This document shows positions 1 to 8,298 of a DNA stretch of 42,670 bases, piece after piece. Origin of the DNA: Maribacter huludaoensis (lineage in GTDB: Bacteria > Bacteroidota > Bacteroidia > Flavobacteriales > Flavobacteriaceae); NCBI RefSeq assembly GCF_029350945.1, contig NZ_JARKMS010000003.1, positions 433,069-475,738 on the forward strand, written 5' to 3'. The position numbers and the translations under genes are program-made. Within the stretch, counting starts at the first letter, position 1; every line of letters begins with the position of its first letter. Under the pieces are notes generated by a model. It searched no databases and was not told the origin of the DNA. It saw nothing but the letters and a program-made list of their open reading frames with translations.

Positions 1-78
1 AAAAACGAACATCATGAGAACTTTTATCAGAAATACACCAACGGAAACAAGGAGAAACACATTCTTTTCAAGCTTTAA
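1..78 (+). CDS. 3' end of an unknown gene (partial)
   Basis: The frame is open from base 1 to a TAA at 76-78 and encodes 25 residues rich in K, N, E and H, a composition usual for this genome. The gene starts outside the window and no family can be named. A second frame (2-127) is also open, but its R/S/T-rich product looks like a shadow. The terminator hairpin at 157-191 would end transcription of either. Confidence 0.4.
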   Translation, partial: KNEHHENFYQKYTNGNKEKHILFKL

Positions 79-156
79 AGCCAGTAAAAGAGTGCAATGG
101 GTAGCAAGTAGACAGTTTACACATTAGAAATTTTAAAAAATTATTTGAGTTAGCTA

Positions 157-191
157 AAAAAGGGATAAGACCTAAAAGTCTTATCCCTTTT
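157..191. terminator. bidirectional Rho-independent terminator
   Basis: A perfect stem, AAAAGGGATAAGAC pairing with GTCTTATCCCTTTT around a CTAAAA loop, is flanked by A and T runs on both sides. It lies between the gene ending at 78 and the lipoprotein gene whose 3' end is at 213, so it can serve both strands. Confidence 0.85.
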
Positions 192-212
192 CAATTTATT
201 TTCATGTTTTAT

Positions 213-995
213 TTAATCCTCTAATGAAATTTCTTCCGCTACTCCATTAGGGTATGTAAGTGTTGCAGTATCATCACAAGTGCCATCACCAAAATTTACA
301 TTTACTGAGAGTCCGTTTTTAGAAACATCCATATCTCCACTTGATACATAGGTACAGGTTATTTCACTTGTTAACGGATCTTTGACGGTAACGTTATACG
401 TATTTCCTTCAAAAATAACGGTCCAGCTGCCTTCTACACTATACGTTGCAGTTTCATTAAAAGAAATAGTTGTAAATTTTGTACCGCTGTCAGAAATAAT
501 AGCACCATCTTCCATTTCAACTGTCATTTCACTGGTAACCTCAAAAGTTATTGCGTTATCACTTGAGCTGGTATTGAACGAAAATGCTCTGGTACCATTA
601 ATTTTGGTTTCTCCCACGTAAAAGTCAACATAGCTAGCGGTAAAAGAACTTGTTTCTCCTTGCAGATTATAGGTTACGGCTAAAGTACCATTTACATTAT
701 CTGTTCCATTTAACACACAATTATTAAATGTGGCAATATAACCGGTGTCAGTGTAAACGGCGCTATAACACTCATAACTTAAAGTTTTACCTGTTGAACT
801 ATTATTGGAAGATAACTCAAATAACGCCAGATCAATACCACCCGTGATGTCGTCTGTCTCTAGAACTGCTTTGAGCTCTGCTTGGGAAAAGTCAACTTCT
901 TCAATAGTGCTATCATCTTCACTACAGCTGTATGCTATTAGTAATACGCTTGAAAGGAATAATCCTTTTACAAATTTAAATGTTAGATTTTTCAT
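213..995 (-). CDS. surface lipoprotein of unknown function
   Basis: 260 residues. The N-terminus is a lipoprotein signal peptide with lipobox IAYS-C (Cys24), followed by S-E-D-D, an acidic stretch of the kind that marks outer-membrane export of lipoproteins in Bacteroidota. The mature part is rich in T, S, N, D and V with alternating hydrophobic residues, suggesting an all-beta fold, and has several cysteines. I recognise no family. It stands alone: the 3' end meets the terminator at 157-191 and the divergent neighbour is a GntR-type regulator. The start is an ATG directly before the signal peptide. Confidence 0.8.
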   Translation of the reverse strand: MKNLTFKFVKGLFLSSVLLIAYSCSEDDSTIEEVDFSQAELKAVLETDDITGGIDLALFELSSNNSSTGKTLSYECYSAVYTDTGYIATFNNCVLNGTDNVNGTLAVTYNLQGETSSFTASYVDFYVGETKINGTRAFSFNTSSSDNAITFEVTSEMTVEMEDGAIISDSGTKFTTISFNETATYSVEGSWTVIFEGNTYNVTVKDPLTSEITCTYVSSGDMDVSKNGLSVNVNFGDGTCDDTATLTYPNGVAEEISLED

Positions 996-1120
996 GTTGA
1001 ATTATTTGTAGGGTTGTTTTATTAAAACGTTGATAACTAAACCCTAGTATTGAAAATTTCTATATTAACAAGTGCTGTATTTAATTGCATTACAATAAAC
1101 GATATTCAAGAACGGTTATA

Positions 1121-1132
1121 ATCGTATACGAT
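1121..1132. promoter_or_regulatory. candidate GntR operator (12-bp palindrome)
   Basis: ATCGTATACGAT is a perfect palindrome. It lies 4 bp upstream of the -7 box of the GntR-type gene, in the gap shared with the divergent lipoprotein gene. The half ACGATAT recurs at about 1099. FadR-type GntR proteins usually bind short palindromes at their own promoters, so autoregulation is likely; this is inferred from position and symmetry. Confidence 0.5.
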
Positions 1133-1136
1133 ATAT

Positions 1137-1144
1137 TATATTTG
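1137..1144 (+). promoter_or_regulatory. -7 promoter box TATATTTG
   Basis: This matches the Bacteroidota -7 consensus TAnnTTTG exactly. Transcription would begin near 1149-1150, which favours the ATG at 1161 over that at 1149 as start of the regulator gene. No clear -33 TTTG is seen; the palindrome at 1121-1132 occupies the spacer. Confidence 0.5.
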
Positions 1145-1160
1145 GTGTATGTTAATTAAA

Positions 1161-1778
1161 ATGAACTTAAGGGATCAAGTGCGAGATTATCTACTGTCAG
1201 AGATGACCACTGGTAACCTTAAAACAGGTAAAACCATTAATTTGGCTGCCTTGGCACGACACTTAAAGGTCAGTGTTACTCCTATTAGGGAGGCATTGAC
1301 CCAATTACAACAATCTCACATTATAAAGGCGGTACCCAACAGAGGATTCATAATTGCAGAATTAGATGTTAAAGAAGCCGAAGATTTGTATGAGTTGGTT
1401 GCAAATTTAGAGGTCATGGCCATTGAAAATTCGGAGTTTACAGAACAGCATATTATTGAGCTTAAGAAACAACAAGAAGTTTTTGAAAACGCCAAGGATG
1501 CACTTTCTAGGATACGGGCAGATTTAGAATTTCACAGATTGTTGACCAAAAATTACAATAACGAACTTGCATTAAAGATTCTTAATGACTTAAAGACCCG
1601 CATTTTCTTTTATGAACGTGCCTTTACGGACGATGATTTTTTCTATAACAAATCTGACAACCAGCATGAATCCATTATTTCTGCAATTGCAGATGATAAT
1701 GTACCTACCGCTTCACTCCTATTAAAAATGAATTGGATGCTAATTTTAAATTATGTTCAAAAGAAACTTACCGAATAA
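1161..1778 (+). CDS. GntR family transcriptional regulator (FadR/FCD type)
   Basis: 205 residues from ATG 1161 (an in-frame ATG lies at 1149, but the promoter box would put the transcript start there). Residues 1-65 form a GntR winged helix: L-R-D-Q-V at the start, then LARHLKVSVTPIREAL, the usual recognition-helix pattern of FadR-like proteins. The rest is an all-helical FCD domain with histidines in FHRLL and DNQHESI where the family binds metal or a carboxylate effector. It has no same-strand partner. The palindrome at 1121-1132 is its probable operator, and the divergent lipoprotein gene at 213-995 could be its target. The effector is unknown. Confidence 0.88.
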   Translation: MNLRDQVRDYLLSEMTTGNLKTGKTINLAALARHLKVSVTPIREALTQLQQSHIIKAVPNRGFIIAELDVKEAEDLYELVANLEVMAIENSEFTEQHIIELKKQQEVFENAKDALSRIRADLEFHRLLTKNYNNELALKILNDLKTRIFFYERAFTDDDFFYNKSDNQHESIISAIADDNVPTASLLLKMNWMLILNYVQKKLTE

Positions 1779-1780
1779 AA

Positions 1781-2380
1781 TTATTCTAAATCTTGCAATA
1801 GTTCTTGCGCAGACCGTGTTACTTTAAGATAACCATTATACGCCCATTTACAGAAAAACACCATGATAACCATAGTAATAGTAAATATGATATATTGCTC
1901 TGTTTTTAAACTGGTTAGGAAGACGTTTTTGTTTGATATTATTTTTGAGGTCACCGGCACTATAAAAACCAACCCAATAAGACCAACGGCTATGCCAATT
2001 TGTTGCAACCTTAAAAGTCTATTCTTGGTCTTTACGTAAAGTTTTAAGTTTTCTTTATACGAACCATTTAAAATATCGATGTTTTTTATTCTTTTTAACG
2101 TAGAAATTACCATAGCAGGTAATACAATTAAAAATGACAGCGTGAGTATACCGCACACCTGTAAATACCAGGTATCTAATTCTTGAAAATTTATGAGTAT
2201 AACTAAGGCAATAGTAAAACAGATAATGGCTCCTAAAGTTTCATACTTGGTTATGGTCGTAAATTTATTCTGATATTTTTGCTTTGTCATGTCTAATATT
2301 ATTTGGTTCGTCAATTTCTTTTGATGATTTATTTCGTTGCTCATTTGTGTCCATGCAGACTGTAGTTCTTCTAGTTCCAT
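1781..2380 (-). CDS. four-helix membrane protein downstream of an ECF sigma factor
   Basis: 199 residues: a cytoplasmic N-terminal segment with a short W-containing helix (about 1-45), then four hydrophobic segments (about 46-66, 70-92, 125-145 and 160-185) and a basic loop. It starts 5 bp after the stop of the ECF sigma gene, so the two are co-transcribed. By position it may be an anti-sigma factor or sensor, but it lacks the zinc HxxxCxxC motif of classical anti-sigma factors and the FecR domain layout. That role is therefore inferred from context only. Its 3' end nearly touches the convergent GntR gene. Confidence 0.75.
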   Translation of the reverse strand: MELEELQSAWTQMSNEINHQKKLTNQIILDMTKQKYQNKFTTITKYETLGAIICFTIALVILINFQELDTWYLQVCGILTLSFLIVLPAMVISTLKRIKNIDILNGSYKENLKLYVKTKNRLLRLQQIGIAVGLIGLVFIVPVTSKIISNKNVFLTSLKTEQYIIFTITMVIMVFFCKWAYNGYLKVTRSAQELLQDLE

Positions 2381-2385
2381 AATTA

Positions 2386-2871
2386 TTATTTTGTCATGTT
2401 AGTTTTTAATTTTTTCTTAATGCGAGAAATTTTAGTGCCCACATTGGTATCGCTTAATCCCGTTATTGTTGCGATCTCTTTATAACTTTTTCCTTCAAGC
2501 AAAAGAAAAATGAGTCCTCTTTCTAAGGTGTTCAAGTGTTGTAAATGCTGATATAGTAGCTTTAATCGCTCTTCTAAAACATCGTCTTTATCATCAGATT
2601 GAGTGCTGAAAACATCGGCAACAGAAACCGATTTTGGTCTTCTTTTTTTCTTTTTAATAAATGTTATTGCCGTGTTCATTGCTACACGATACATCCATGT
2701 GGTAATTTTGGCATCATTGCGAAAAGAATCAAAATATTTCCAAAGTTGAAAGACTACTTCTTGGAACAAGTCTTCTTGGTCTTCCTTATTATCCGTGTAA
2801 ATAGAGGTTGCCTTATATAATAGTGCCTGGTGTTCACGTATTAATTCAGTAAAGACTTCTTCTTTCTGCAT
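2386..2871 (-). CDS. ECF-subfamily RNA polymerase sigma factor
   Basis: 161 residues. Region 2 (about 10-75) has EDLFQEVVFQLWK and the aromatic-rich ITTWMYRVAMNTA, typical of promoter melting and core binding. A basic linker KKKKRRP follows. Region 4 (about 105-158) carries LEGKSYKEIATITGLSDTNV, the helix-turn-helix that reads the -35 region. The length is normal for ECF factors. It is first in a two-gene unit with the membrane protein at 1781-2380. No FecR or SusC genes are nearby, so it is not of the polysaccharide-locus or siderophore type as far as this window shows. The signal it answers to is unknown. Confidence 0.93.
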   Translation of the reverse strand: MQKEEVFTELIREHQALLYKATSIYTDNKEDQEDLFQEVVFQLWKYFDSFRNDAKITTWMYRVAMNTAITFIKKKKRRPKSVSVADVFSTQSDDKDDVLEERLKLLYQHLQHLNTLERGLIFLLLEGKSYKEIATITGLSDTNVGTKISRIKKKLKTNMTK

Positions 2872-3018
2872 ATATAAAAACGTATTTCCCCATTAGTATG
2901 CCTATTATCTTTTTTGTCACACTTTCTAATGAATTCTTTTTTAAATTAAAACAAAAACAAGCTAACTCATACAACATGAGGTATATATGTGCGTTTTACT
3001 AAAAAAATAAATATAGGT

Positions 3019-3165
3019 ATGCAGTTTTTAAATCGTGAAATTGAGGCGTTAACAAAGAGAAAAACCACACGAAGTTTAGTTAAAAAAGAGATTTCATGTG
3101 GTATTTTTCAAGATGTAAAAGATGTACCCGTAGTTGACGAAGCAGAAGTACTTAAAGAAAAGTAA
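3019..3165 (+). CDS. hypothetical 48-residue protein
   Basis: An ATG-to-TAA frame encodes 48 residues. The N-terminal half is strongly basic (REIEALTKRKTTRSLVKKE), the rest acidic (DVPVVDEAEVLKEK). It sits in the gap between the ECF sigma gene and the amidohydrolase gene, ending 3 bp before the convergent stop at 3169. The upstream sequence is A-rich. Nothing identifies its family; the balanced composition and clean fit between neighbours make it more likely real than not. Confidence 0.45.
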   Translation: MQFLNREIEALTKRKTTRSLVKKEISCGIFQDVKDVPVVDEAEVLKEK

Positions 3166-3168
3166 TTA

Positions 3169-4275
3169 CTATTTAAATAACGATGTATCTAAACCTGGCA
3201 CTAGGTTCAGCGCATTTTTATAATATAGTTTTTTAAGTACATCATCCGGTAGGTTTAGACCGTACATAGACCAAAACGCATGATATTTTTTGTAGTACGG
3301 AAAATATTCGTCGTTACTCTCTAGCACCCTAAAATAAGTAGGAAACTCTTCTGGTTTCCAACTATCCTTACCAAAAAGGACCCGGTCTTGGTATTTTATA
3401 AAGAAAGCTCTTGCATGCTGTGGTTGTCTACCTAATTCGGCAATTACGGCAGATATACCTACACTCATATTCGGCATTTCATCTAGTAGTTCCCCAAGTT
3501 TATCAAGATTATTGGCATGCCAGCCCATGTGGGCATTGATAAATTTAGTGTTCGGATGTTTTCTAAATACGTTATGTTGTTCTTGAATGATCTGCTCAAA
3601 TGGGGCTGGATCCGTAGCAGTGCGTTTTCTTCTAGGATGTGTTTTCAATTCTAACCATCTTTCATTGTTGGCATCCATATCATCCCAGAAAGGTTTTGGG
3701 TCTGCAGCATGTATTAATACAGGCACTCCCATTTCTGCACATTTGGCCCAAATTGCATCTAAACGAGGGTCATCTATAGCCAAACGATTCCCGTTGGCAT
3801 CCTTATTTCTTAAACCAAGGCTTTTAAAAATCTTTAAACCCTTAGCACCATTCTTAATATCCTGCTCTAATTGAGCGGCGGCTTGTTCTCCCCATGCCAT
3901 ATCTTTAGCTCCTTCAAAATCAACATTTGCAAAAACAACAAACCTATTAGGGTAACTTTTATTGATATTATTTATCTTTTCTTTTAGGCTTGCCCCAGAT
4001 CTACCACTTAAGTTTACCATTATGGCTTCGTTCATGGCATCCATATGAGCAATTAAACCATCTAGTGCTTCTACTGACATGTCTCTTTGATGGCTATGTA
4101 TATCTATAAAAGGAAATTTTGCTTTAACAATTTCAGATGCAGGTACTACTAAGGTAGATTTAGGATTGTATTCTTCAAATCCCATTTCTTGTGCAGATAA
4201 CAATGAAGTTACTAGGAATATTAAAAATGAAAATGTGGTGAATATTAGGTTATTACTAGGGTTTATTCTCTGCAT
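3169..4275 (-). CDS. exported amidohydrolase-superfamily hydrolase
   Basis: 368 residues. A hydrophobic signal segment ending in LLSAQ directs export. The mature enzyme begins with FIDIHSHQRD, the metal-binding H-x-H of the amidohydrolase_2 TIM barrel. Further candidate ligands lie in VLIHAADPKPFW, FINAHMGWHANN and the late FGKDSWKP, where an Asp closes the metal site. It is the last gene of the XdhC-MobA-like operon and its start overlaps the preceding gene by 20 bp, so translation is coupled. The substrate cannot be told; amidohydrolase_2 enzymes act on aromatic or cyclic carboxylates and lactones. A secreted hydrolase in a cofactor-maturation operon is unusual. Confidence 0.87.
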   Translation of the reverse strand: MQRINPSNNLIFTTFSFLIFLVTSLLSAQEMGFEEYNPKSTLVVPASEIVKAKFPFIDIHSHQRDMSVEALDGLIAHMDAMNEAIMVNLSGRSGASLKEKINNINKSYPNRFVVFANVDFEGAKDMAWGEQAAAQLEQDIKNGAKGLKIFKSLGLRNKDANGNRLAIDDPRLDAIWAKCAEMGVPVLIHAADPKPFWDDMDANNERWLELKTHPRRKRTATDPAPFEQIIQEQHNVFRKHPNTKFINAHMGWHANNLDKLGELLDEMPNMSVGISAVIAELGRQPQHARAFFIKYQDRVLFGKDSWKPEEFPTYFRVLESNDEYFPYYKKYHAFWSMYGLNLPDDVLKKLYYKNALNLVPGLDTSLFK

Positions 4276-4882
4276 TTGTTCTGTTTATTAATTCGTTGTA
4301 TTCTAATTTAGTGTCTATGTCTATTATCCCATCCAATGTTTCCAAAGAAATTATTGATAATTCATCATTGTTCAAAAGTTCTTTTGCGCCAAAATCACCT
4401 TCTAATTGAGATAAATGTTGAAAATATATATTTGAAAACAAGGCGGGCACACCTATTTTCTTATCGTAGTTTGTAGCTGCGATTTTACACGAATTATTTT
4501 CAAATACGTTGATCAAGGAATTCAAATAATTATGGTCAAGTAGCGGTTGATCCGCAAGACAGATTAGAATTGCATCTACACTGGGTAATTTCTTTAACAA
4601 GGCCTTTACACCATAGGCAATACTATTGCCAAGTCCGTTAGACCAGTTCGGATTTACAATTACATTTATTTTTTTTTCGATCAAATTACATTCTTTACTT
4701 ATAAGTTTAGCATTTGAACCTAATACAACGTGCACGGATGCAGCATTGCTTTTTTCAACGGTTTTAATTGTTTCCAACAAAAAGTTTGAATCCTTCCAAG
4801 GCATTAATTGCTTTATACCGTTCATGCGCCTAGAAGCCCCGGCAGCCATTACTAATACCGCTATATGTAGTTCTTTTTTCAA
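4256..4882 (-). CDS. MobA/MocA-like molybdopterin nucleotidyltransferase
   Basis: 208 residues with an NTP-transferase fold: MAAGASRRMNGIKQLMPW near residue 12 is the nucleotide-binding loop (LAAGxSxRMG...K in the family), ICLADQPLL is the metal-binding aspartate region, and GVPALFS, GDFGAKELL and DIDT follow as in MocA, which attaches CMP to molybdopterin for xanthine-dehydrogenase-type enzymes. The start is TTG, 2 bp after the XdhC stop; no in-frame ATG precedes the nucleotide loop. The gene overlaps the amidohydrolase start. Cytidylyl rather than guanylyl transfer is inferred from the XdhC neighbour. Confidence 0.85.
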   Translation of the reverse strand: MKKELHIAVLVMAAGASRRMNGIKQLMPWKDSNFLLETIKTVEKSNAASVHVVLGSNAKLISKECNLIEKKINVIVNPNWSNGLGNSIAYGVKALLKKLPSVDAILICLADQPLLDHNYLNSLINVFENNSCKIAATNYDKKIGVPALFSNIYFQHLSQLEGDFGAKELLNNDELSIISLETLDGIIDIDTKLEYNELINRTNAENKP

Positions 4883-4884
4883 CC

Positions 4885-5889
4885 CTAAATTGTACTTAGT
4901 TTATCTCTCAACTTAACAGGCTGTGTCTTGCGAATAACGGTCAGGATTTCTGACAAAATAGATATAGCTATTTCTTGCGGAGTTTCTGCACCAATGTTCA
5001 ATCCTGCAGGACCATGAATATTTTCTATAAAATCTAAATCAATGTCCATATCATGTTCCAGCAATTCGGACAATAATTTCTCCCTTCTTTTTATTGGTCC
5101 TAAAATACCTAAATACATAGGATGGCTATTTTTTAACCGCATTAAATATTTTAAGTCCTTTACATAACTATGGGTCATTAAAATTACAGCAGTATTATTA
5201 TCTACAATATCAATATCAAAATCTTCCGGTTCTTGGTTCAATAATGCATCAATTCCAGGAAAATCCGAAATAGTTTTATTTTCTTTTGGAGTCACGGCTA
5301 TGTTAACTTCCCATCCCATACCTATGCCAAAATGAGCCAGTTGTTTAGCATCGTGCTCCCCTCCTATTAACAAAAGTCTTTGGCAAGGTTGCATTGTTTG
5401 ATCAAAATGCAAAGCATCTTCATGCTCGGTAGTATTTTCATTGAATACATAGCGCTTTGAGTTAAGTGTTATATGCGTGCCATAATTATTTAAAACGCCA
5501 TATTCCTTTTTATAAGAGGTACAAAGTTTAAATGATCGGCGTTTTTCAATGACGGAGTTGAAAGTATTTACCAATGTTTCATTTGGAGAAAAATATTCTA
5601 ATACTATATATAATACACCTTCACAGCCTAACCTAAATCTACCATCATAGGTCATTAATTTAGTCGTTTTATTTTCAAAAACAGATTGGGCCTGAAATAA
5701 CACTTCCTTCTCTACACAACCACCACTTACAGCCCCGATCATAACACCGTCTTCCCTAATGAGCATACGAACTCCAGGTTTGCGATAAGAAGAGCCATCC
5801 AAATCGACTACAGTTGCCAAAACACATTTTAAATGAGCTACTTTAGCATTCCCGTATTCCTTAATTATCTTTTTAAATTCGTGCGTCAT
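4885..5889 (-). CDS. XdhC/CoxI family molybdoenzyme maturation protein
   Basis: 334 residues from ATG 5889 (a TTG codon one position upstream also lies in frame). The N-terminal XdhC/CoxI domain shows LATVVDLDGSSYRKPGVRML and GAVSGGCVEKEV, the family signature with its conserved Cys. A C-terminal Rossmann-like domain starts at about 165 with LLLIGGEHDAKQLA and runs to GAETPQEIAISILSEI. XdhC proteins bind molybdenum cofactor, protect it during sulfuration and insert it into xanthine-dehydrogenase or aldehyde-oxidase-type enzymes. It leads the operon. No such oxidoreductase (large subunit, FAD subunit or 2Fe-2S subunit) is seen in the window. Confidence 0.9.
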   Translation of the reverse strand: MTHEFKKIIKEYGNAKVAHLKCVLATVVDLDGSSYRKPGVRMLIREDGVMIGAVSGGCVEKEVLFQAQSVFENKTTKLMTYDGRFRLGCEGVLYIVLEYFSPNETLVNTFNSVIEKRRSFKLCTSYKKEYGVLNNYGTHITLNSKRYVFNENTTEHEDALHFDQTMQPCQRLLLIGGEHDAKQLAHFGIGMGWEVNIAVTPKENKTISDFPGIDALLNQEPEDFDIDIVDNNTAVILMTHSYVKDLKYLMRLKNSHPMYLGILGPIKRREKLLSELLEHDMDIDLDFIENIHGPAGLNIGAETPQEIAISILSEILTVIRKTQPVKLRDKLSTI

Positions 5890-6099
5890 CAATCTTAATT
5901 TTTACACCTTCTAAAGTAGTAAAATTAAAGCTAATATTCTTAAAGTCTACTTCTCTTAAACCCAAATGAATAAAGGTGTTTCCATATCTTTAATCATGTG
6001 TAATTGTAGGCTTTAACAATCTTTAACATTTATTTTTTTATTCTTTATAATTTAAATAAACTTTGTCCGTTCTGCTAGTTGAACCCGTAATAATTGAAT

Positions 6100-7191
6100 A
6101 TGAAGAATTTTTTAAAAGCATTCAGTGTGTTTTTTATACTTGCCCTAATCGTATCTTGTGGTAATGCAGATGATGATGTAAATTTTAACCTTAATTCAGG
6201 CGACGGACTAGGGAAAGGTACCGTGGTAGATGATTGTCTAGGCCTAGATGAAGGAGAACTTGTTTTGTCCATACAAGATCAGTACACCACCCTGCCTGGT
6301 AAGGTATCGGTATTTTTCAGGGTATCGGATACCGGAGGAAACCCCGTTCCCGGTTTAACTGCAAATCAATTTACGATATATGAACAAGGTAGAAACGATG
6401 ACTGTTTTAATACCATATCAACTTCAGAATCATCGGCACGTATATCACCCAACTCACAAATCTTCTCAAATAATACTTTATTAGTGTTGGACTTAAGCAA
6501 CAGTGTGTTGAGCAGCAGTCTGGAGGAATTGAAATTGGCTTCTTCAAGTTTTATTGAGGCCGTTATGCCAGAAACTGCTACAGAGTCTGTAAAAATGGCA
6601 ATTTATTGGTTTGATGGTGAAGATGAATTACACCTGTTAAACGAATTGACATCTTCAAGAGAAGAACTTACAGATGCGGTCAACGGCATTACCGATGACA
6701 TCAGCAATGACCCTTCTACAGATTTGTACGGTGCCGTAATAAAATCGACCGATATTGCATCGGATTTGATCAAGGTAACGACAGAAGGTGGTAAAATAGG
6801 TGCAGCATCAGTTGTTTTGTTCACGGATGGTACCGATCAGGCTTCTCGTTATACCGAAGATGCGGCATTGAAGAAAGTAAATGATGCAAATTCCAATATA
6901 TCTTTCTTTAGTATTGGATTGGGAGCGGAAATAGATACCGATGTTTTGACCGCAGTTGGTAAAACAGCAAGTGTTTTTGCCACGAATAAAGATGAATTAG
7001 AAAATACCTTTAGAGATATATCGGAAAAAGTTTCTGAAAGGGCCAATAGCTTTTATCTTTTTGAATACTGTAGTCCTAAAAGAGATGGTAGCGGCGAAAA
7101 CAATTTAGCCATAGAAATTAACACTGGTTCTAGACAAGGCGCAGTACAGACCAAGTTTAGTGCAAACGGATTTACCGGTGGGTGTGAATAA
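6100..7191 (+). CDS. lipoprotein with von Willebrand factor A domain
   Basis: 363 residues from ATG 6100; a TTG two codons upstream is less likely. The lipobox LIVSC gives a lipidated Cys20 followed by G-N-A-D-D-D, an outer-membrane surface signal. The vWA domain has a complete MIDAS: D-L-S-N-S (about 131-135) after NTLLVL, a threonine in the STDLYGAV segment and FTDGTD (about 240). It should therefore bind a divalent metal and a protein ligand at the cell surface. A short beta-type domain (about 55-105, GNPVPGLTANQFTIYE) precedes it. It is monocistronic, with a terminator at 7215-7242. The partner is unknown. Confidence 0.88.
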   Translation: MKNFLKAFSVFFILALIVSCGNADDDVNFNLNSGDGLGKGTVVDDCLGLDEGELVLSIQDQYTTLPGKVSVFFRVSDTGGNPVPGLTANQFTIYEQGRNDDCFNTISTSESSARISPNSQIFSNNTLLVLDLSNSVLSSSLEELKLASSSFIEAVMPETATESVKMAIYWFDGEDELHLLNELTSSREELTDAVNGITDDISNDPSTDLYGAVIKSTDIASDLIKVTTEGGKIGAASVVLFTDGTDQASRYTEDAALKKVNDANSNISFFSIGLGAEIDTDVLTAVGKTASVFATNKDELENTFRDISEKVSERANSFYLFEYCSPKRDGSGENNLAIEINTGSRQGAVQTKFSANGFTGGCE

Positions 7192-7214
7192 GTAAAATAT
7201 CGACAAAATTCAAG

Positions 7215-7242
7215 AAGAAGCATGAAAATGCTTCTTTTTTTT
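7215..7242 (+). terminator. Rho-independent terminator of the vWA gene
   Basis: A 9-bp stem AAGAAGCAT/ATGCTTCTT with a GAAA tetraloop is followed by a run of T, about 25 bp after the stop at 7191. Confidence 0.9.
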
Positions 7243-7395
7243 GCTCTAAAATATAATGAACAACGTACTGATAATCATTTTGTTGAATAGATTTATATAC
7301 AAATACGATTATTCGCTTTTAACATTTAAACATCCGTTTATCGATTTGTGCCGTATATAAGACCGATTACACTAATAATAATTAAAAAGAACAAA

Positions 7396-8226
7396 ATGAA
7401 AAGATTATCCTTAGTTACTATAGTATCGGTAGCACTTTTATCGTCTTGTGTTTCTAAAAAGAAATATGTTGCTTTAGAAGATAACCTATCTCAAACCCAA
7501 AGTACTTTACAAAAGACACAAGTTGAGAAAGAAGAGCTACAAGCTCAAATGACAAAGATCGAAGCTCGTGTTGAAGAGTACAATTCAAAAATCAACTCAC
7601 TGAAAGAGATGAACGATAGCCAGTTCACAAGTGTAGATGATGTTGCCGTTATGAGTAACAATACAAAAGCTAAGATGAGAAATACATTGAAAAATGTAGA
7701 TCCGGCCAAATTAGCAGGAGCACAAACATTACAAGATTCAATGAACTTGGCAGTTTCTTATAAATTGAAACAATCGATTTCTGAAGAAGGTGAAGATATA
7801 GATGTAAACATTGATAAGACTGTAGTAATGATCAATATCTCTGATGAGTTATTGTTCAACACCGCTAGTTACAATGTAAGTAGCAAAGCAAACAAAATTT
7901 TGCAAAAATTGGCTGACGTAATCAAGTCTGAGCCAAGTATGGAAGTTATGGTAGAAGGGCATACAGACTCTAGAACCATAAACACACCAATGGTTACGGA
8001 TAACTGGGATTTAAGTGTAAAACGTGCAACATCTATAGTACGTAAATTACAGAAAGAATACGGTGTAGATCCTTCTCAATTAATTGCTTCGGGTAGAAGT
8101 AGCTACTTGCCTTTAGTTGAAAATGATACTAAAGAAAACATGGCCAAGAACAGAAGAACAAAAATTATTATTTTACCAAACTTAGATAAGTTCTTTGCGC
8201 TTTTAGATGCAGAGGATACTATGTAA
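7396..8226 (+). CDS. OmpA-family lipoprotein
   Basis: 276 residues from ATG 7396, which begins the signal peptide MKRLSLVTIVSVALLSSC; the in-frame ATG at 7348 would add 16 residues that break it. Lipidated Cys18 is followed by a coiled coil of about 20-75 (repeated E/Q/L heptads), a linker, and a C-terminal OmpA/MotB peptidoglycan-binding domain (about 150-265) with LLFNTASYNVS, VEGHTDSR and NRRTKIIILP. This layout fits an outer-membrane lipoprotein that holds the peptidoglycan. The charged K-K-K-K after the cysteine argues for retention at the periplasmic face. A strong terminator follows. Confidence 0.92.
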   Translation: MKRLSLVTIVSVALLSSCVSKKKYVALEDNLSQTQSTLQKTQVEKEELQAQMTKIEARVEEYNSKINSLKEMNDSQFTSVDDVAVMSNNTKAKMRNTLKNVDPAKLAGAQTLQDSMNLAVSYKLKQSISEEGEDIDVNIDKTVVMINISDELLFNTASYNVSSKANKILQKLADVIKSEPSMEVMVEGHTDSRTINTPMVTDNWDLSVKRATSIVRKLQKEYGVDPSQLIASGRSSYLPLVENDTKENMAKNRRTKIIILPNLDKFFALLDAEDTM

Positions 8227-8250
8227 GAATTATAATTCTATACGTATTAA

Positions 8251-8278
8251 AAAGGCAAGCGATCGCTTGCCTTTTTTT
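8251..8278 (+). terminator. Rho-independent terminator of the OmpA gene
   Basis: A 10-bp stem AAAGGCAAGC/GCTTGCCTTT closes over GATC and runs into seven T. Because the stem is fully palindromic and begins with A, it could also act for the minus-strand operon ending at 8299. Confidence 0.92.
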
Positions 8279-8298
8279 ATATTATACATTTAAACCCA

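Noticed and set aside
2..127. Second open frame at the left edge
   Set aside because: Its Arg/Ser/Thr-rich product differs from the normal composition here and overlaps the more plausible frame 1 tail.
382..621. Plus-strand frame inside the lipoprotein gene (and similar shadows elsewhere)
   Set aside because: It is antisense to a gene with clear signal peptide and start; no independent support.
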